Source of the DNA: Blasia pusilla
Lineage: Eukaryota > Marchantiophyta > Marchantiopsida > Blasiales
NCBI GenBank assembly: GCA_050084515.1
Contig: CM114271.1
Coordinates: 67,952,001-68,016,000, forward strand
DNA: 64,000 nucleotides
Reading direction: 5' to 3'
A model generated the notes under the pieces. It was not told where the DNA came from. It saw only the letters and a list, made by a program, of their open reading frames with translations, and made no database searches. Below are positions 46,076-57,843 of the stretch, piece by piece (position 1 is the first letter of the stretch; the number at the start of each line of letters is the position of its first letter). Position numbers and translations under genes: made by a program.

Positions 46076-48984
46076 TGGGAGGATGGTTATCAAGTGTCGG
46101 TTACTAGTAAGTCAATTTCAATAATCCTAGCACCACAACTTCATACAAACAAAGGACATAGACGTCCTCCGTTTGGCGAACGACATACCTTGAAGTTCTC
46201 CCCTCCTTGTCCTTATGACGAGTTCACCTCTGCCTTATATTTCATTGTAAAGTCATGGAGGAAGTATTGATCTTGTTCCATTAAGATTCGTAAGAGGGAG
46301 CATTGATTAGGAAGATGTGAAGTTAAGTTTGCGAACAATACAAATCACATGTTTATGATCCTTCTCAATTCACCACAAATGATTTGGACATTTATAGAAT
46401 ATTGACTAGACTTTTTCTCAAAGTGTGATTGAGTATTCTTCCATGGACAACATGTCTCTACAACTTTCAAATGCGCCCAAGCCAATGGGCTTCTAATGAA
46501 AATGGAAGTCCAACCAAAACCCCAAAAATTATAAGATATTTTTTCACCGGCGGAATATGATCTTCTTAAGAAAAAGTGGTTTATATTTTTCATCTTTACC
46601 AACAACATCATTTTGAGATGAAACCTGCTACACTTATTTATGGATTAAGAGAATGGTGATCTACTTTTTTCATTCTAACTAGAACTTTGATGTTCAAATC
46701 AAACTTGGTCCATTTTTTCATGGGGATGTATGACATTGTAACGTAAATACACCCCCAAGGCATGGGTAACATGCCTTTATGGTCTTCCCAACCACATAGT
46801 CCATTTGGGCTTCTAGTTGTACCTTTGACGTTTCGAAGATGGCACTTTCAATCGAGCCTCATTGAAACTCGCGAGCGGTTGAACCCCTACAACCTTCCTT
46901 TGAGCATCCTTGCTAATCTTCCTCTTCATGGGTGTTGACTCCTTGAGTTCACCCCTTTGGGCGTCGACGGCGTCGCACCCTCCAAGGTTTGGTTCCTCTG
47001 ATGAGTTGTCAAGAGTCTTGGGCGAGGAGTTTTTGCTGATCAATGTTTCATCCCCCAAACCCTCATTCTGTTCAAATAACTCATTAAATTCACATATATT
47101 CTCAAATTCTTTTGGGAGATCAGGCCCTAATGCCACCCAATAGGCTCATTCTCCACATCCCTTAAATCTTCTCCAATCCAATGTAGTTCGAAATCCATGA
47201 CCTTCTTGCTACTACTATGGGGCTTGTGCCCATCTTTGGCCATGCTAATTGCTGCCACCAAAATTTTCCACTAATCGTGGCCTATTCAGTGATTCGCTCT
47301 AATATAAAGTTGTAGATTACGTCCTCTACCTCCTCTACCTTCACCCCAAAGCTCTCCAGACCTTGAGCTTTGCAATTGCAAGAGGAAGACTTAGATTGAG
47401 TCCCAAAGACTCCGTCGGTTGCATGTTCCTTAGGTAGTTGAGATGCTGCCAAGCGCTAATCTAGTTCACTCTCCCCAAGTGTGTAGCACCTCCCTAGGAA
47501 GCTTCTACCCCAAGCCTAGACGAATCTTCCCAAGTAGCTAGCCTAAACAAGAGCGTGTCAAATAATTCCTTAAGTATGCTGCGTCCCTTAGCTCAAACTT
47601 GAAACACCGCCAAACACGTATCGTAGTAAGTTCTTGATTCAAGGGCTTGAGGAGGTAGAGAGGGAGTGTGTCCCCTCCCATAGGTACTTGTAGGGTTCTC
47701 TAGGGGAATCCCACATTTCCCATTGTGCCTCTTGGGCTCTTGATTTTGGCTCTCAATCCAAACGTGGTTAGCAATCAGCGGATCAACATTTGACTAGTTA
47801 TCCATCTAGGTGGCTTGGTGCGAGGGGACTTCTTGCAACTTATGCAACTCTCTACTCCCCAATTGCAAACACATCTTGAAGCTCGAACATGCCTTTCCTA
47901 TGTCTCATAGCTAATGGCCATCTTGACTCCCCGTTTGGTTTCTCATGGTTGTGTTGTCCTGCTTTGTGTTTTGTCACTAGTCTCGTGGCGTCTTGCCCAT
48001 ATTGACTACTCATATTCTCCCCGCTTCCCACCCTCGACTTGGCGCTTGGCTCAAACCTTGCTTGCCTTGACTTTGTCCCTACGAGTAACTATGCCCCTTT
48101 CTCACCTAAGGTTAGTCACTAGACACATGCGCGTCTTGCCTAGCGTTAGTCCCGCGGCTGGTTCAGCCTCCATCCTTGATGACAAACTGCTCCTAACATC
48201 TATATTATTTTTGGAAAGTGTCCTTTAATTTTGCAAACACCTCTCCTTTTTACACTTGGCACTTTTAACTCATACGACAATTCATCTTCTAAACCAATAA
48301 GATTTCCCGAAATTGATTTAAAATGACATTTGAAAATTAAAGAGTAATGCAAATGGGTGAGTTAGTCATGATAGGTAATAAAAATTACAAATCCAATTGA
48401 ATTACGCACAATTTAACTACTTCTAAACAAAACATTAATAATTTTACTCCGGGCTAAACTTCTAATATAATATTGCAAAATCCCTTCATCTCCTCAAACT
48501 AAAATATGGTCAAACACCCCGTTTATGGGTTATTGGCACTCACTATAGTGCCCACTATTGGCCCTCATCGACTCACCTTGTTGCGTCCGAGCTTGGCACC
48601 ATCAGCTGAAGCGGGGGCGGCTCACCCAGGTAAACCACCTCTTACCTCAAACTCTGCGTCGAAGCCCTATCTACCAAATTTTTTTCAGAGCTTGAATTCT
48701 CGGAACCTCTTTATGAAATTTCGTTTTTTGAAAACCGGTTATTATTTTTTCTTCGTCCGAACTCGAAACTTGATCATAATCATATTATTAAGCGCGTTAG
48801 CTCATTTTGAAGACAAATGAATGAAGGACGTTTGTCCATGAAACCAATTCACAACCCTTTTCTATTAATTTTACCCTATACTAAACAGAAAACAAGAATG
48901 GGTAAGGTATCAAAATAAGTGATTTTTTTTTTCTTACTGAAGGACGGGGATCGGAAAAGGGATAAATTCTTTTTCCCACAGTGT
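46076..48984. other. Intergenic DNA with one unrecognised basic ORF (46813-47136, minus)
   Basis: The 107-codon frame at 46813-47136 ends in KRKISKDAQRKVVG and VPSSKRQRYN. It begins with GTG rather than ATG and a stop lies just upstream. It may be a decayed element protein; I do not recognise it. Nothing else between 46076 and 48984 is protein-like. The DNA from 47300 to 48250 has short CT-rich frames only. Confidence 0.35.
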
Positions 48985-49177
48985 CTCGAGAAACCTAAGG
49001 CAATCATGCTTCGACAATATGCCACTTTATGAGAATATCGAGTTAACACACCTAAATAAGTGACGGAATTCCTAAAAGGATTTGTCCAAGTTATTGCAAC
49101 TTTTGTAGTTAAAATACAATTAATTAAAAAACTTAGACTATTAGAATTTGTCGAGATAATTAGAATTGTCTTGAAGT

Positions 49178-51013
49178 TTAGTTTGAATGGGGCAGCCTTT
49201 CGATATGTATATTCTTGAACGAGATGTTGCGATCTGTTGAGTTGAGAGTGACATCTACGATTGATACTAGCACCTTATGAAGGTGCTGCACGTTCAGTGC
49301 TGCCAACGTTTTCCCGATGGGCGCTTTGAAACTGAATACTTTCCGACTGATATCTCTCGCAGGACCCCCGACGAGGGGAGTGAAGTGAAATTTTCCTACA
49401 AACTCGGCGCAAAGCCATGGACTGTCGAGTTTTGCACCGGGGAAGTCGATGTACACGGCGAACTGAGAAAGGACATTCTTACTCAAAGTGATTCCCGAAA
49501 TGACCAGAACTTCATCCCCCAAGTCAGACGCTCTAGCAGTCGACGGTCTTGCGATCGCTGCTTCGAAGGACACGTTACCTGCGAGTCGATAGCTGCCTGG
49601 AAACGTATGCTGATACTGCGGGCTGCTCAGAACCGTGGACAAGTGCGCAGGTGGTGTTTCTGAACAAGTGGGAGCAATGTCGTAGGAAATCCAAGAATCA
49701 ACGACATACTCATACTTGTAGCCTAGCTTGTCGGTGCTTAGCAGGTCCGAGATTTTGATTCTCACGACTTGGGATTTCTCGTCGTAGAAGAGGAACTCGG
49801 CGTTGAGCCAGTCTGGATCGCGAGGATCTCGCCGACCGCTGCCCAGAGATTTCCAAACATTCCACCATCGGTCAACATTGGCGTGGATGACATAAAACAA
49901 GGGATCACTCCCGGAGCTCCATAACCCCGGGACGAAAGGGACAGGGCCGGGTCCTTCCAAAGAGTACACCCAGACGTGAGCTGCAGCATGGGGGCCCAGT
50001 TCTACGGAGCCGCCATACAAAGAGGAAGGTCTTTCCAAAGGCAGGGACCGCGGGTTGCTTTGGCGTGTCGGCGCGCCAAAGAAAATATCCGGTCCAACAG
50101 CGTTGGTTACCATCGATCGATGCATTTGAACGAGGTTGGACGCGACTTGAAATGAAAGAGGTTTGTACACGAATTCTTCCGGAGTTTTGAGGGGGTAGCC
50201 CGCGAGGTCCACGATCGCATCCGTGTCGTTAGGATACGAAAATCCTCGCTCGACGATCAAGCTGGAGCGGTCCAGATATGCACGAGGGACAGTGTTTCCC
50301 GCCTTCATGCAGTAGACGTGTTCGTCTCTGGGTTTGGACGCATTCATCCCCTCGACTGCGGAAAGCTGATTATCAAAGTTCCAAAACGGCAGACTGAAAG
50401 TAGGATCGCCCAGCAGGCTCTGGAGAATCCTTTCGTGGAAGTAGAGAAAGGCTCGGTGCCAAGGGAAGAACAGCCACGAGTTGTGAATATCAATCGAGTC
50501 GTTGGTCCCCGGTTGAAGAAATACTCCGGTGCAGTAGGCGCAGTGCGTGACCGACTGCTGGTAGAGCGAGCGAGGGTCATCCTGAGGTAGAGCTCGCATC
50601 AGCTCGTACGCCTTCTCCAGTTTGTTCAAGTACTCCTCGTCCGCGCACTGCAGGGCCGGTCTCACTCTCAAGGCGCTGGGAGGAGTTCGTGGAGGCAGCA
50701 CAAAATTCTTCACGGTTCCATTGAAGGCCTTCGGACAGCAGTCAATGCGGAAGGAAGAATTATCCACCTTTGTCGGAAACAGACCCGGGAGCGGTAACGA
50801 GACCTGGGCAACCTGGCATGTCGAGAAATCTGGAATGCGTACTGGGGCCGAGTACGCTCGCATGCACACGAAGCTAAAAAAGACGGTCCAAAGAGTGGGA
50901 AAACTCGCTCGCAGACTGGGGAATCCCACCATTCTCAAAGTATCCATGATCAGACACATGCTTGCATGTATGTAAGAGTCGCCCATTACTGTCGCTGCAA
51001 CGTGACGAGTCAT
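49178..51013 (-). CDS. Polyphenol oxidase, copy 2
   Basis: Also 611 aa from the ATG at 51013 (MTRHVAATVMGDSY); the frame remains open upstream but without another ATG. By hand alignment it differs from copy 1 at about 40 residues, half of them within the first 90. All six copper-binding His (157, 177, 186, 342, 346, 377), the thioether Cys161, the DWL and the QFAVYID block are unchanged, and Ile376 is shared. Substitutions cluster at 242-256 (for example TVPRAYLDRSSLIVERG) and 273-297. No frameshift or stop suggests both copies are active. As with copy 1, the expected location is the secretory route or cell wall rather than the plastid. Confidence 0.95.
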   Translation of the reverse strand: MTRHVAATVMGDSYIHASMCLIMDTLRMVGFPSLRASFPTLWTVFFSFVCMRAYSAPVRIPDFSTCQVAQVSLPLPGLFPTKVDNSSFRIDCCPKAFNGTVKNFVLPPRTPPSALRVRPALQCADEEYLNKLEKAYELMRALPQDDPRSLYQQSVTHCAYCTGVFLQPGTNDSIDIHNSWLFFPWHRAFLYFHERILQSLLGDPTFSLPFWNFDNQLSAVEGMNASKPRDEHVYCMKAGNTVPRAYLDRSSLIVERGFSYPNDTDAIVDLAGYPLKTPEEFVYKPLSFQVASNLVQMHRSMVTNAVGPDIFFGAPTRQSNPRSLPLERPSSLYGGSVELGPHAAAHVWVYSLEGPGPVPFVPGLWSSGSDPLFYVIHANVDRWWNVWKSLGSGRRDPRDPDWLNAEFLFYDEKSQVVRIKISDLLSTDKLGYKYEYVVDSWISYDIAPTCSETPPAHLSTVLSSPQYQHTFPGSYRLAGNVSFEAAIARPSTARASDLGDEVLVISGITLSKNVLSQFAVYIDFPGAKLDSPWLCAEFVGKFHFTPLVGGPARDISRKVFSFKAPIGKTLAALNVQHLHKVLVSIVDVTLNSTDRNISFKNIHIERLPHSN

Positions 51014-51118
51014 AGAATTCTTCACCAGTTCGTACAACGGCGTCCAGTAAGGCAAACGATAAATTCAGAACTGACTCCCTTGCCATGGTACTGAAATTTT
51101 CGACGACAGACTTCGTTC

Positions 51119-51124
51119 TTTATA
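51119..51124 (-). promoter_or_regulatory. TATA box of oxidase copy 2
   Basis: GCTATAAAGAACGAAG on the minus strand, about 106 bp before the ATG. It is in the same context as in copy 1. Confidence 0.7.
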
Positions 51125-51580
51125 GCACGCTGGGGGCATCCATCTCGTTTGCGTGCGTCGTAGACACTTCGAAATCACGATCGATCGCGTAGCGAATTCC
51201 GTGCCGTGAAGCTGTGAACACAACGATGCTCAAAAGCGGACGGTCAAGTGGACGGAGCCGCATATCTTTTGCTTGCGTCATGGACTCATCGGGAAGACGG
51301 ACGATCGAATGAGAATTGGTTTCGGCGCTTTTAAAACGAAAGAATGCTTTCTAAGCCATCGAATGGTTTTCAAACTCCTCTTCAAAGTTTCCACCAGAGT
51401 AGCCGCATAGATTCAAAGTTCAGAAAATGCGCCTCAGCTTTCTCGTACTCAGCTCATCTTCATAAGATCTCTTCCAAAATTATGAGACAGTTTTCGTTTG
51501 TGCCGAAGCCGGTTCAAAGCTGAGCACCATTTGTCACCACGACCTAGCCGGTTTGGATTTTCATGGAACGGGTTTTATAT

Positions 51581-52449
51581 CTATGATTTGTTTTTGAGCT
51601 GTGGTGTTACCATTCCCGTAGACCTTAGTTTGTTTCCGCATGCACCGAATATTGTGAATGATTGATAAAAAAATTCCCCATATTCTCCATATCTAAGAGA
51701 TATGGGCAATAAAGAATGATGACATTTTGACCTTTGACCTAGAAAGTTTAACTTTTGGCAAAGTCAGATGTAACTATGAGGAGAGTATTGAGTTTTGAAA
51801 TAATAATTCACTAGCTAAATTGAAACAAATGCGACACGAACGTAGAAAGATGTGACGGTTCTCCAACCAACCACGATCAGGATAAGACGAATGAAAACTC
51901 AATATCAGTTTATTAAAAAAAGGGTTGACTTATTCAGTTTAGCTTTGTACTCAATATTTCCAGCTTTGAGTACCACGCATTTGAATATAATATAGAAAAA
52001 TGATAAATTAATATCATCACTAGAATTTCTTTTCGATTCATCTATCCAAACGCTTTAGATACTCTTAAGATACTAAGTTTATACATTTTTTAATCATATT
52101 TCTTAGAATGATGATTGGAGTTCAAAAAATGGACTTGTCGTTTTTAGGACAGATATGAACGCAAAGGTATGGGCATCGGTTGCAAGAGGTGGGGTTTGAT
52201 TTAACATGAGAGAGGATGGAGATTATGTACATGATTTGAATTCTCTTGATTTAATCAGAAATAGTTTGATACAAGATCGTTTGTGTATTTAGATCCCATG
52301 AGTGAGTATGATATCTAGTGTTTATATGGTTGTAATTGGTGAGAACAATATTTGTGTTGTTCTTAAATCTGACCAACATAATGTTGCATTTCTTGACTAT
52401 AGATGCACGCCTCTTTGTGTGCCTCTTGGTTGTACAATACATGCATCAC
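51581..52449. other. AT-rich intergenic DNA, nothing identified
   Basis: No coding pattern, RNA or repeat that I can support. Confidence 0.5.
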
Positions 52450-53410
52450 ATAGTAGGGGAGTATTCTTGCTAGTATAATTTAGATTTGATGAACAATTTA
52501 GATCTTGTGAAAGTCACTCAAAATGTGAGTGATGACTTAAACTTGGTATTTATCATTGTTTATTTTTAGCTTCACTTTGGAGTAATATTTTCCCATTAAA
52601 AAAAAAGAGCCAACTTATAATGCCTTCATGCATGATTTGACGGATTTTCACAATTTTTTGATGAGCATGAGTGAAGTGGACACTCACAAGTCTTCCAACT
52701 TCAAGTATTCAAAATCTACTTTGAAAATTGGCATTACGTTCTTGTTTTATCTTTTTTAAGTTTTAGCACTAGCTTACTAGCATATTACTTTTTAGTTTTT
52801 CACCGCTAGATTGTCCTAAGACCTTGAGGATTTGTGCTTTTTTGCATTCTTACATAATTCAATAATTTAGATCTTGTTTTGGAAGTTCAAGGGTGGAGAA
52901 ATAAATCATCAAAGAAAATCTATTTTCCATTTGCAATTCATTCATGAGAGGTCCAATGTGTTTGAAATAATTCATGCATGTTAAATATCCCCCATATATG
53001 TGCTCGGAAAGCTTTAAGGCTTTTGGAGGTTCAACCCTCATTGAACATCCTAGCTTCCCTTTGCTGAAGTCCATTTTCATGCATTGATGTACTACTTGTA
53101 ACATCACATCGTACCATTACATGGATTTGAAATTTGTTGAGTAGTATTCCTAGCGTGCTGGTATTTGGATTTAATGAACAATTTAGATTTTGTGAAAGTC
53201 ACTCAAAATGCATATGAGTTATGATTTAAACTTGGAATAATTTCCCAATTTTTACTGTTAGCTGTACTTTGGAGCAATATTTTCCCATGGCGAAAAATCA
53301 GCCAACTCCTTATGCTTCCGAAACACATGACTTGAAAGGGATTCATAATTTTCTAATAAGTATGAAAGAAATTGGACAATTACAAGTCTTCCAACTTTAA
53401 GTACCCAAAT
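52450..53410. repeat. Direct repeat pair of about 265 bp, 690 bp apart
   Basis: The block at about 52450-52715 and that at about 53140-53410 share GAACAATTTAGAT, TGTGAAAGTCACTCAAAATG, TTTGGAG(T/C)AATATTTTCCCA and ACAAGTCTTCCAACTT in the same order. A short TTGGAAGTTCAAG-type string also recurs near 52880. This could be two copies of one decayed element or its long terminal repeats; the 425 bp between them codes for nothing recognisable. Confidence 0.75.
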
Positions 53411-56279
53411 ACTACCATTACTTTTATATTGAAGAAAATGGATGGTTTATGGATAATTAATGTAATTGCATACTTAATTATTCTTTTGTATTTATTTCTA
53501 TATTTCTAAATTTTAATTATTATTACCAATAAGAAAATAACATGTCGCAACATGAGATATCAAGTTCACTCTAGTAGATTTTCAATTATTTGGATTGACC
53601 TACCAATTATTTGGATCCTATGTCATAATAGGACCTTAAAAAATTTGTTCACATCCTTCGCAACTAATTGCTTGATTATATTTTTTCTCTTTTTTAAGTT
53701 AGAAAACCCCTTTTGTGATACATAAAATACTAATAATATCCTCTCGTGACGTCCCCTAGCATGCACAACACCGTCTCTTGGGTGCATCCACTTCTCCACG
53801 TAAATATGGCCACTAAGAGGAAGGTCCAAAGGTTACATATCATTTCACAGATGATGTTTTGGGTCCATTCACTTTGCCATCATATTTTAGAGTCTAGATG
53901 TTGTCTTCACGAAAATATTATATCTACGTACTTTTGTAATCCTTAATATAGTAACAATATAAGATTCACAATGCATTCTTCGTGTTGTCCTATATATATA
54001 TGCTCTCGCTACCTTCCATTATTTATGGATCATGGTTTTGCTAACATTTCACAAACATTAGCAAGAAGCCTTAGCTCACAATTTGTAATTTAAATCCTAA
54101 AATATGACCACCTCAAAATTGAAAGTACATCCAATGAGCCAAAGCTTCAAAAACAATATTTGATCTTTATTTGAGACCATCATCACTCCTCAAGGTCGCC
54201 TACACGTATTAAATATAAGCAAGTGTAATGTTATTTTAAGTTTTGTTTTGTATTTTTGGCCGTACTTAGGATAAATTATTTAAAAAACTTTCCAAATAAT
54301 GCTATCCTTGTGGTGTGCACCTACATAATAAGCATAAATCTACAAAAATTCATCATATCTTTTTTTGGAAATTGTTCCATTTATTAGCTTCTCAATGACA
54401 TGTATGCAACTCCAACTTTCTTCGATATAGAATTCTCTTAACACATACTGTAGGCAATAATCAAGTTACCCTCCACTTAAATTTATATGATGGATAATTC
54501 CATTTCATATCCACAATTACAACTCCATTCATGATATATGGGGATACAACCAAAGCAAGAATATATATCAATTTATAGCAACTCCTACTAGAATTAAGAT
54601 AAACAAGCTCTACTTCACTTACCATATTAAATTCTTCCTTCCATTCCCTTACAATGACCATTTTATAAGATCTTGACGAAAGATTAAATGGATTGACATT
54701 GAGGGCACTCAAATTACAAGAATAATTTTACAAACTTGCCATTATCTTCGACCTACTTAAATTATGTTATTTAATTTAACTCATCGGGTCGTGTAATTCT
54801 CTTAAAATCTTTCATTGTCCACTCTTTGATTTCAAGGCTACTAGTAAGAATGCCTCTATATGCAATGCATTGGCATTAGTATTAAGGGTGATTAGAGATA
54901 AGAGAAAGGAATGTGCAAGCTTAATTCCATATATGCTTCAGGAGCCTTGCTTTCCCTCCTTCCCCTTTGCTTTGGTGCTAATATGGCTCTTCGCTTGACC
55001 CTCCCCTTCCACTTTCTTCTCCATATTCAACCTTCACATTTTCTTTTCCAAATTAGAAAATGCCTAATGACATCTTTATTTCCATTTTTTCTTGTACTAA
55101 TGATTAGAGATATCAAAAGTATTAATACATTTTGAATTATGAGGAATCATATATCCCACATAAATCTATACTATTATAGGAGAGTGTCGTCTTGATTTTC
55201 TAGCTCCTCTCCTATTGACATTTAGTGCTCACAACCAACAAAATTGTGGCACACACCACTTTGATTACCTAAGGTCCATTAAGTTGCACAGTTTTTATTG
55301 TCCCATTAATAGTTAAAATTTTCAATTACCCATAAAATATTTGAAGCAAAATGATATTTAAGTGATGAAAATGAAGATTTACTTTAGAAGAGATAACTTA
55401 GGTTTGATTTTTTGAGAGATGGCTTCACTTCTTTTAGAAGCTACTTTTCTATAATAAATAACCCCTTCCTTCAATTATTTTTGTTGCCATAGTAGGACAA
55501 AATGGCAACAAAAATAAATAAATTAGTAACACTATTATATTTTTTCCATGATCAAAGAACCTTTACAAACTCAAGTTAGTTTGGACACAATTTTTGGGAG
55601 AGATTTTTATAGCTAGAATAAAAATCTCTCCCAATGGGGTTTTACTTATAATGTAGTGTGAAGACTTCTATAATTTGATTTTTTTCTTAATTGGCCTTGT
55701 GCTATGTATTGGTTTTACATTAGTGAAGATTATGTAAGCACTACAGAATTGTCACCTATACCATGCACAAATGACAATTCTTGAAATAAAAAATGTTTCT
55801 CAGTTAGTCCTCTCTTACCCTCTTTATTTAACTTAACTCTCCTCTTAATTTAATTACGGCTCTGAGGCTCATGTATACGTCATTTTTTTTGGTTGGGCAA
55901 GCTATCTAGCACATCATCTTGGGTTTGTGTGATTTTGCACACCGTAGATTAAAATTTTGTATCGAGATACACTTTTTTATCCCTGAGGAGTTAATTGGAT
56001 TCTTGTGATTTAGTTGTTCGTGTCAATCTAATCTCACCAATTGGATATAAATCTGATTTTTCTAACTTCATGTCTACTTGGATTAATTTTTTTATCCCTA
56101 TTCACATCTTTTGACCATCTGAATCCCATACCAATCCCTCTAGAAAAAGAGCCGCAAACAGGTTGTTTTTTTCTTAACTTTCCATTTAACTTCCTCCTTA
56201 AAATTCACATATGTCCGCACCATAAAATTAAACCCTTGAATGATAAGTGTCAAGTGTCAACCATTTTTTCAAACTTAGC
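53411..56279. other. AT-rich intergenic DNA, nothing identified
   Basis: No gene-like frame. A few short frames (for example 54911-55135) show no family features. Confidence 0.5.
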
Positions 56280-56770
56280 TTCTTACGCGGTCCAATTGAG
56301 GATGAGAGGATTGTCACTCACAATGTTTTGCGGGATATCATGTTTAGTTTTGCTCGCAATAGTGGCTTCCACGTGCAGAGAGATGTATGGGGCTATGGGG
56401 GAGAGATTTGACTCGTTCCTTGCGGATTTCGCCCATAATCTCCAGTCGAGAAATGGGATGTCATTAGCTACTACGATTCTCTATTGTAGATATTCTCTAT
56501 CCATAGCTTTGCAACATGCCCAAGCCAATGGCCGGACTTTTGCGACGGGCTTTGGCTATGGAAGACACCAGCGCTAGAGGCTCACTTGCTGGTAGTCACG
56601 TCCCTCTAGATATTGCTGATATTGTCTTTGCTGTTGGTGAGTTTAGCCAACAAGGATATCCCCTTTTCTTTTTTCGGCAGTTGTGACCTTCACCTATTAA
56701 TTGACTTTGTGAATCTTGTATTTTTGTATTTTGGATGGGCTTTCCATTACCCGCTTTTTATTGAGACCTC
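56280..56770 (+). pseudogene. LINE 3' end fragment, second copy
   Basis: The frame reads REMYGAMGERFDSFLADFAH, MSLATTILYCRYSLSIALQH and AQANG, then shifts; the next bases still encode the family tail before the shared 3' UTR (GCTGATATTGTCTTTGCTGT). The UTR matches the minus-strand LINE near 40810 and the fragment at 1940. It retains slightly more upstream coding (LLAIVAST-like text) than the copy at 1690. Confidence 0.6.
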
Positions 56771-57727
56771 TTGTTCTTTTTATAATGCTAAAAGAAATAA
56801 CCCCCCTCTCATTATAACTCCCACTAGTAAATACGTGTGTAATGCAGAGATCCCTTATTAATAGCTCATATCTAAATGGAACTTTATACGACTCCTTTAA
56901 AATGACCAAAAGTATTTTGAAAGAAGTCTAGTAATAGAATCATAAAATTGAAACATAAATTTGCAACCTTAGATAGATATAACAAGCTGATGCTCGTGCT
57001 GATGTCGTACAAGCATCCTTCGATAGATAAAATTAAGCTGATGCTCGTGATGTCCTCCTCCTTTGATGAAACCATTCTAAATTAACATAACATAAACAAT
57101 TGAACCTAAATTAATTAAGGAGATTCTTGTCTCACGGGTGATTTTCTAACTGGTGAGAAAGGAAGTATACTAGACGGGCATTATACTAAACTCTTAAGTA
57201 TATATTATGCACGTGCATTATACTAGACTTTTAATTATAAAGATTTCTAGTAAGGGGATTTTTTTTTGTTTGAAGAGCTAGTATACAATCCGTGAAGGGA
57301 AGATATTGCACACAAATAAATTAATTTTTTCTTATTGTCCGTAATATGTGATATATTTCCTTACTGTCCAATAGAAACATGTTTCTATTGGACAGCATTG
57401 TCAAATAGAAACATGTTTACAAATCAAATTTTTGGAGTCAAACATGGAGATTTTTATAAATAAAAATGGCACTATCTTATACTAATATAAATAATTAAAA
57501 TATAAATTTTCCAAAGTAAACATATATTTTATAATGACTAGTAAGATATTCGTGGAAAATTAAAAAAATTTGAAAAATTAATATATATTTTATGAAGGAA
57601 AGAAATTAACGATTCACGTAATTCAAATTTTTTTATGTACAACCGGAAGTCATCATTATATGTAGCTTTAGGCGTCTCTAGAAGCAAAACCATAATTCAG
57701 CCAACTAGTTCCTCTGTACATCACTTG
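56771..57727. other. AT-rich intergenic DNA with a perfect palindrome
   Basis: No gene. A 20 bp block containing TAAGCTGATGCTCGTG recurs near 56980 and 57030. The palindrome at 57364-57395 is listed separately. Confidence 0.5.
57364..57395. repeat. 32 bp perfect palindrome
   Basis: CTGTCCAATAGAAACA followed directly by its exact reverse complement, with no spacer. The arm ATAGAAACATGTTT then recurs once about 17 bp downstream. Confidence 0.97.
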
Positions 57728-57843
57728 TTATCTATCGCTTCAAACATGGAGTGAGAGACACTGTGAGTGGTGGTGTCACAATCTCTTATCTATCGCTTCA
57801 AACATGGAGTGAGAGACACTGTGAGTGGTGGTGTCACAATCTC
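57728..57843. repeat. 58 bp exact tandem duplication
   Basis: Two identical copies starting TTATCTATCGCTTCAAACAT and ending GTGTCACAATCTC, with no mismatch seen. This implies a recent event. Confidence 0.97.

Larger units (their letters stand above)
48985..51580 (-). repeat. Segmental duplication copy 2 (contains the second oxidase gene)
   Basis: The partner of 33350-35970. Flank similarity fades into unrelated AT-rich DNA near 48980 and 51580. Confidence 0.85.

Noticed and set aside
45746-46270. 174-codon plus-strand frame
   Set aside because: Pro/Ser/Leu-rich translation of a pyrimidine tract within a possible MITE.
49178-51055. Longer 625-codon version of the second oxidase
   Set aside because: The extension begins with TTG; the ATG at 51013 gives exactly the same length as copy 1.
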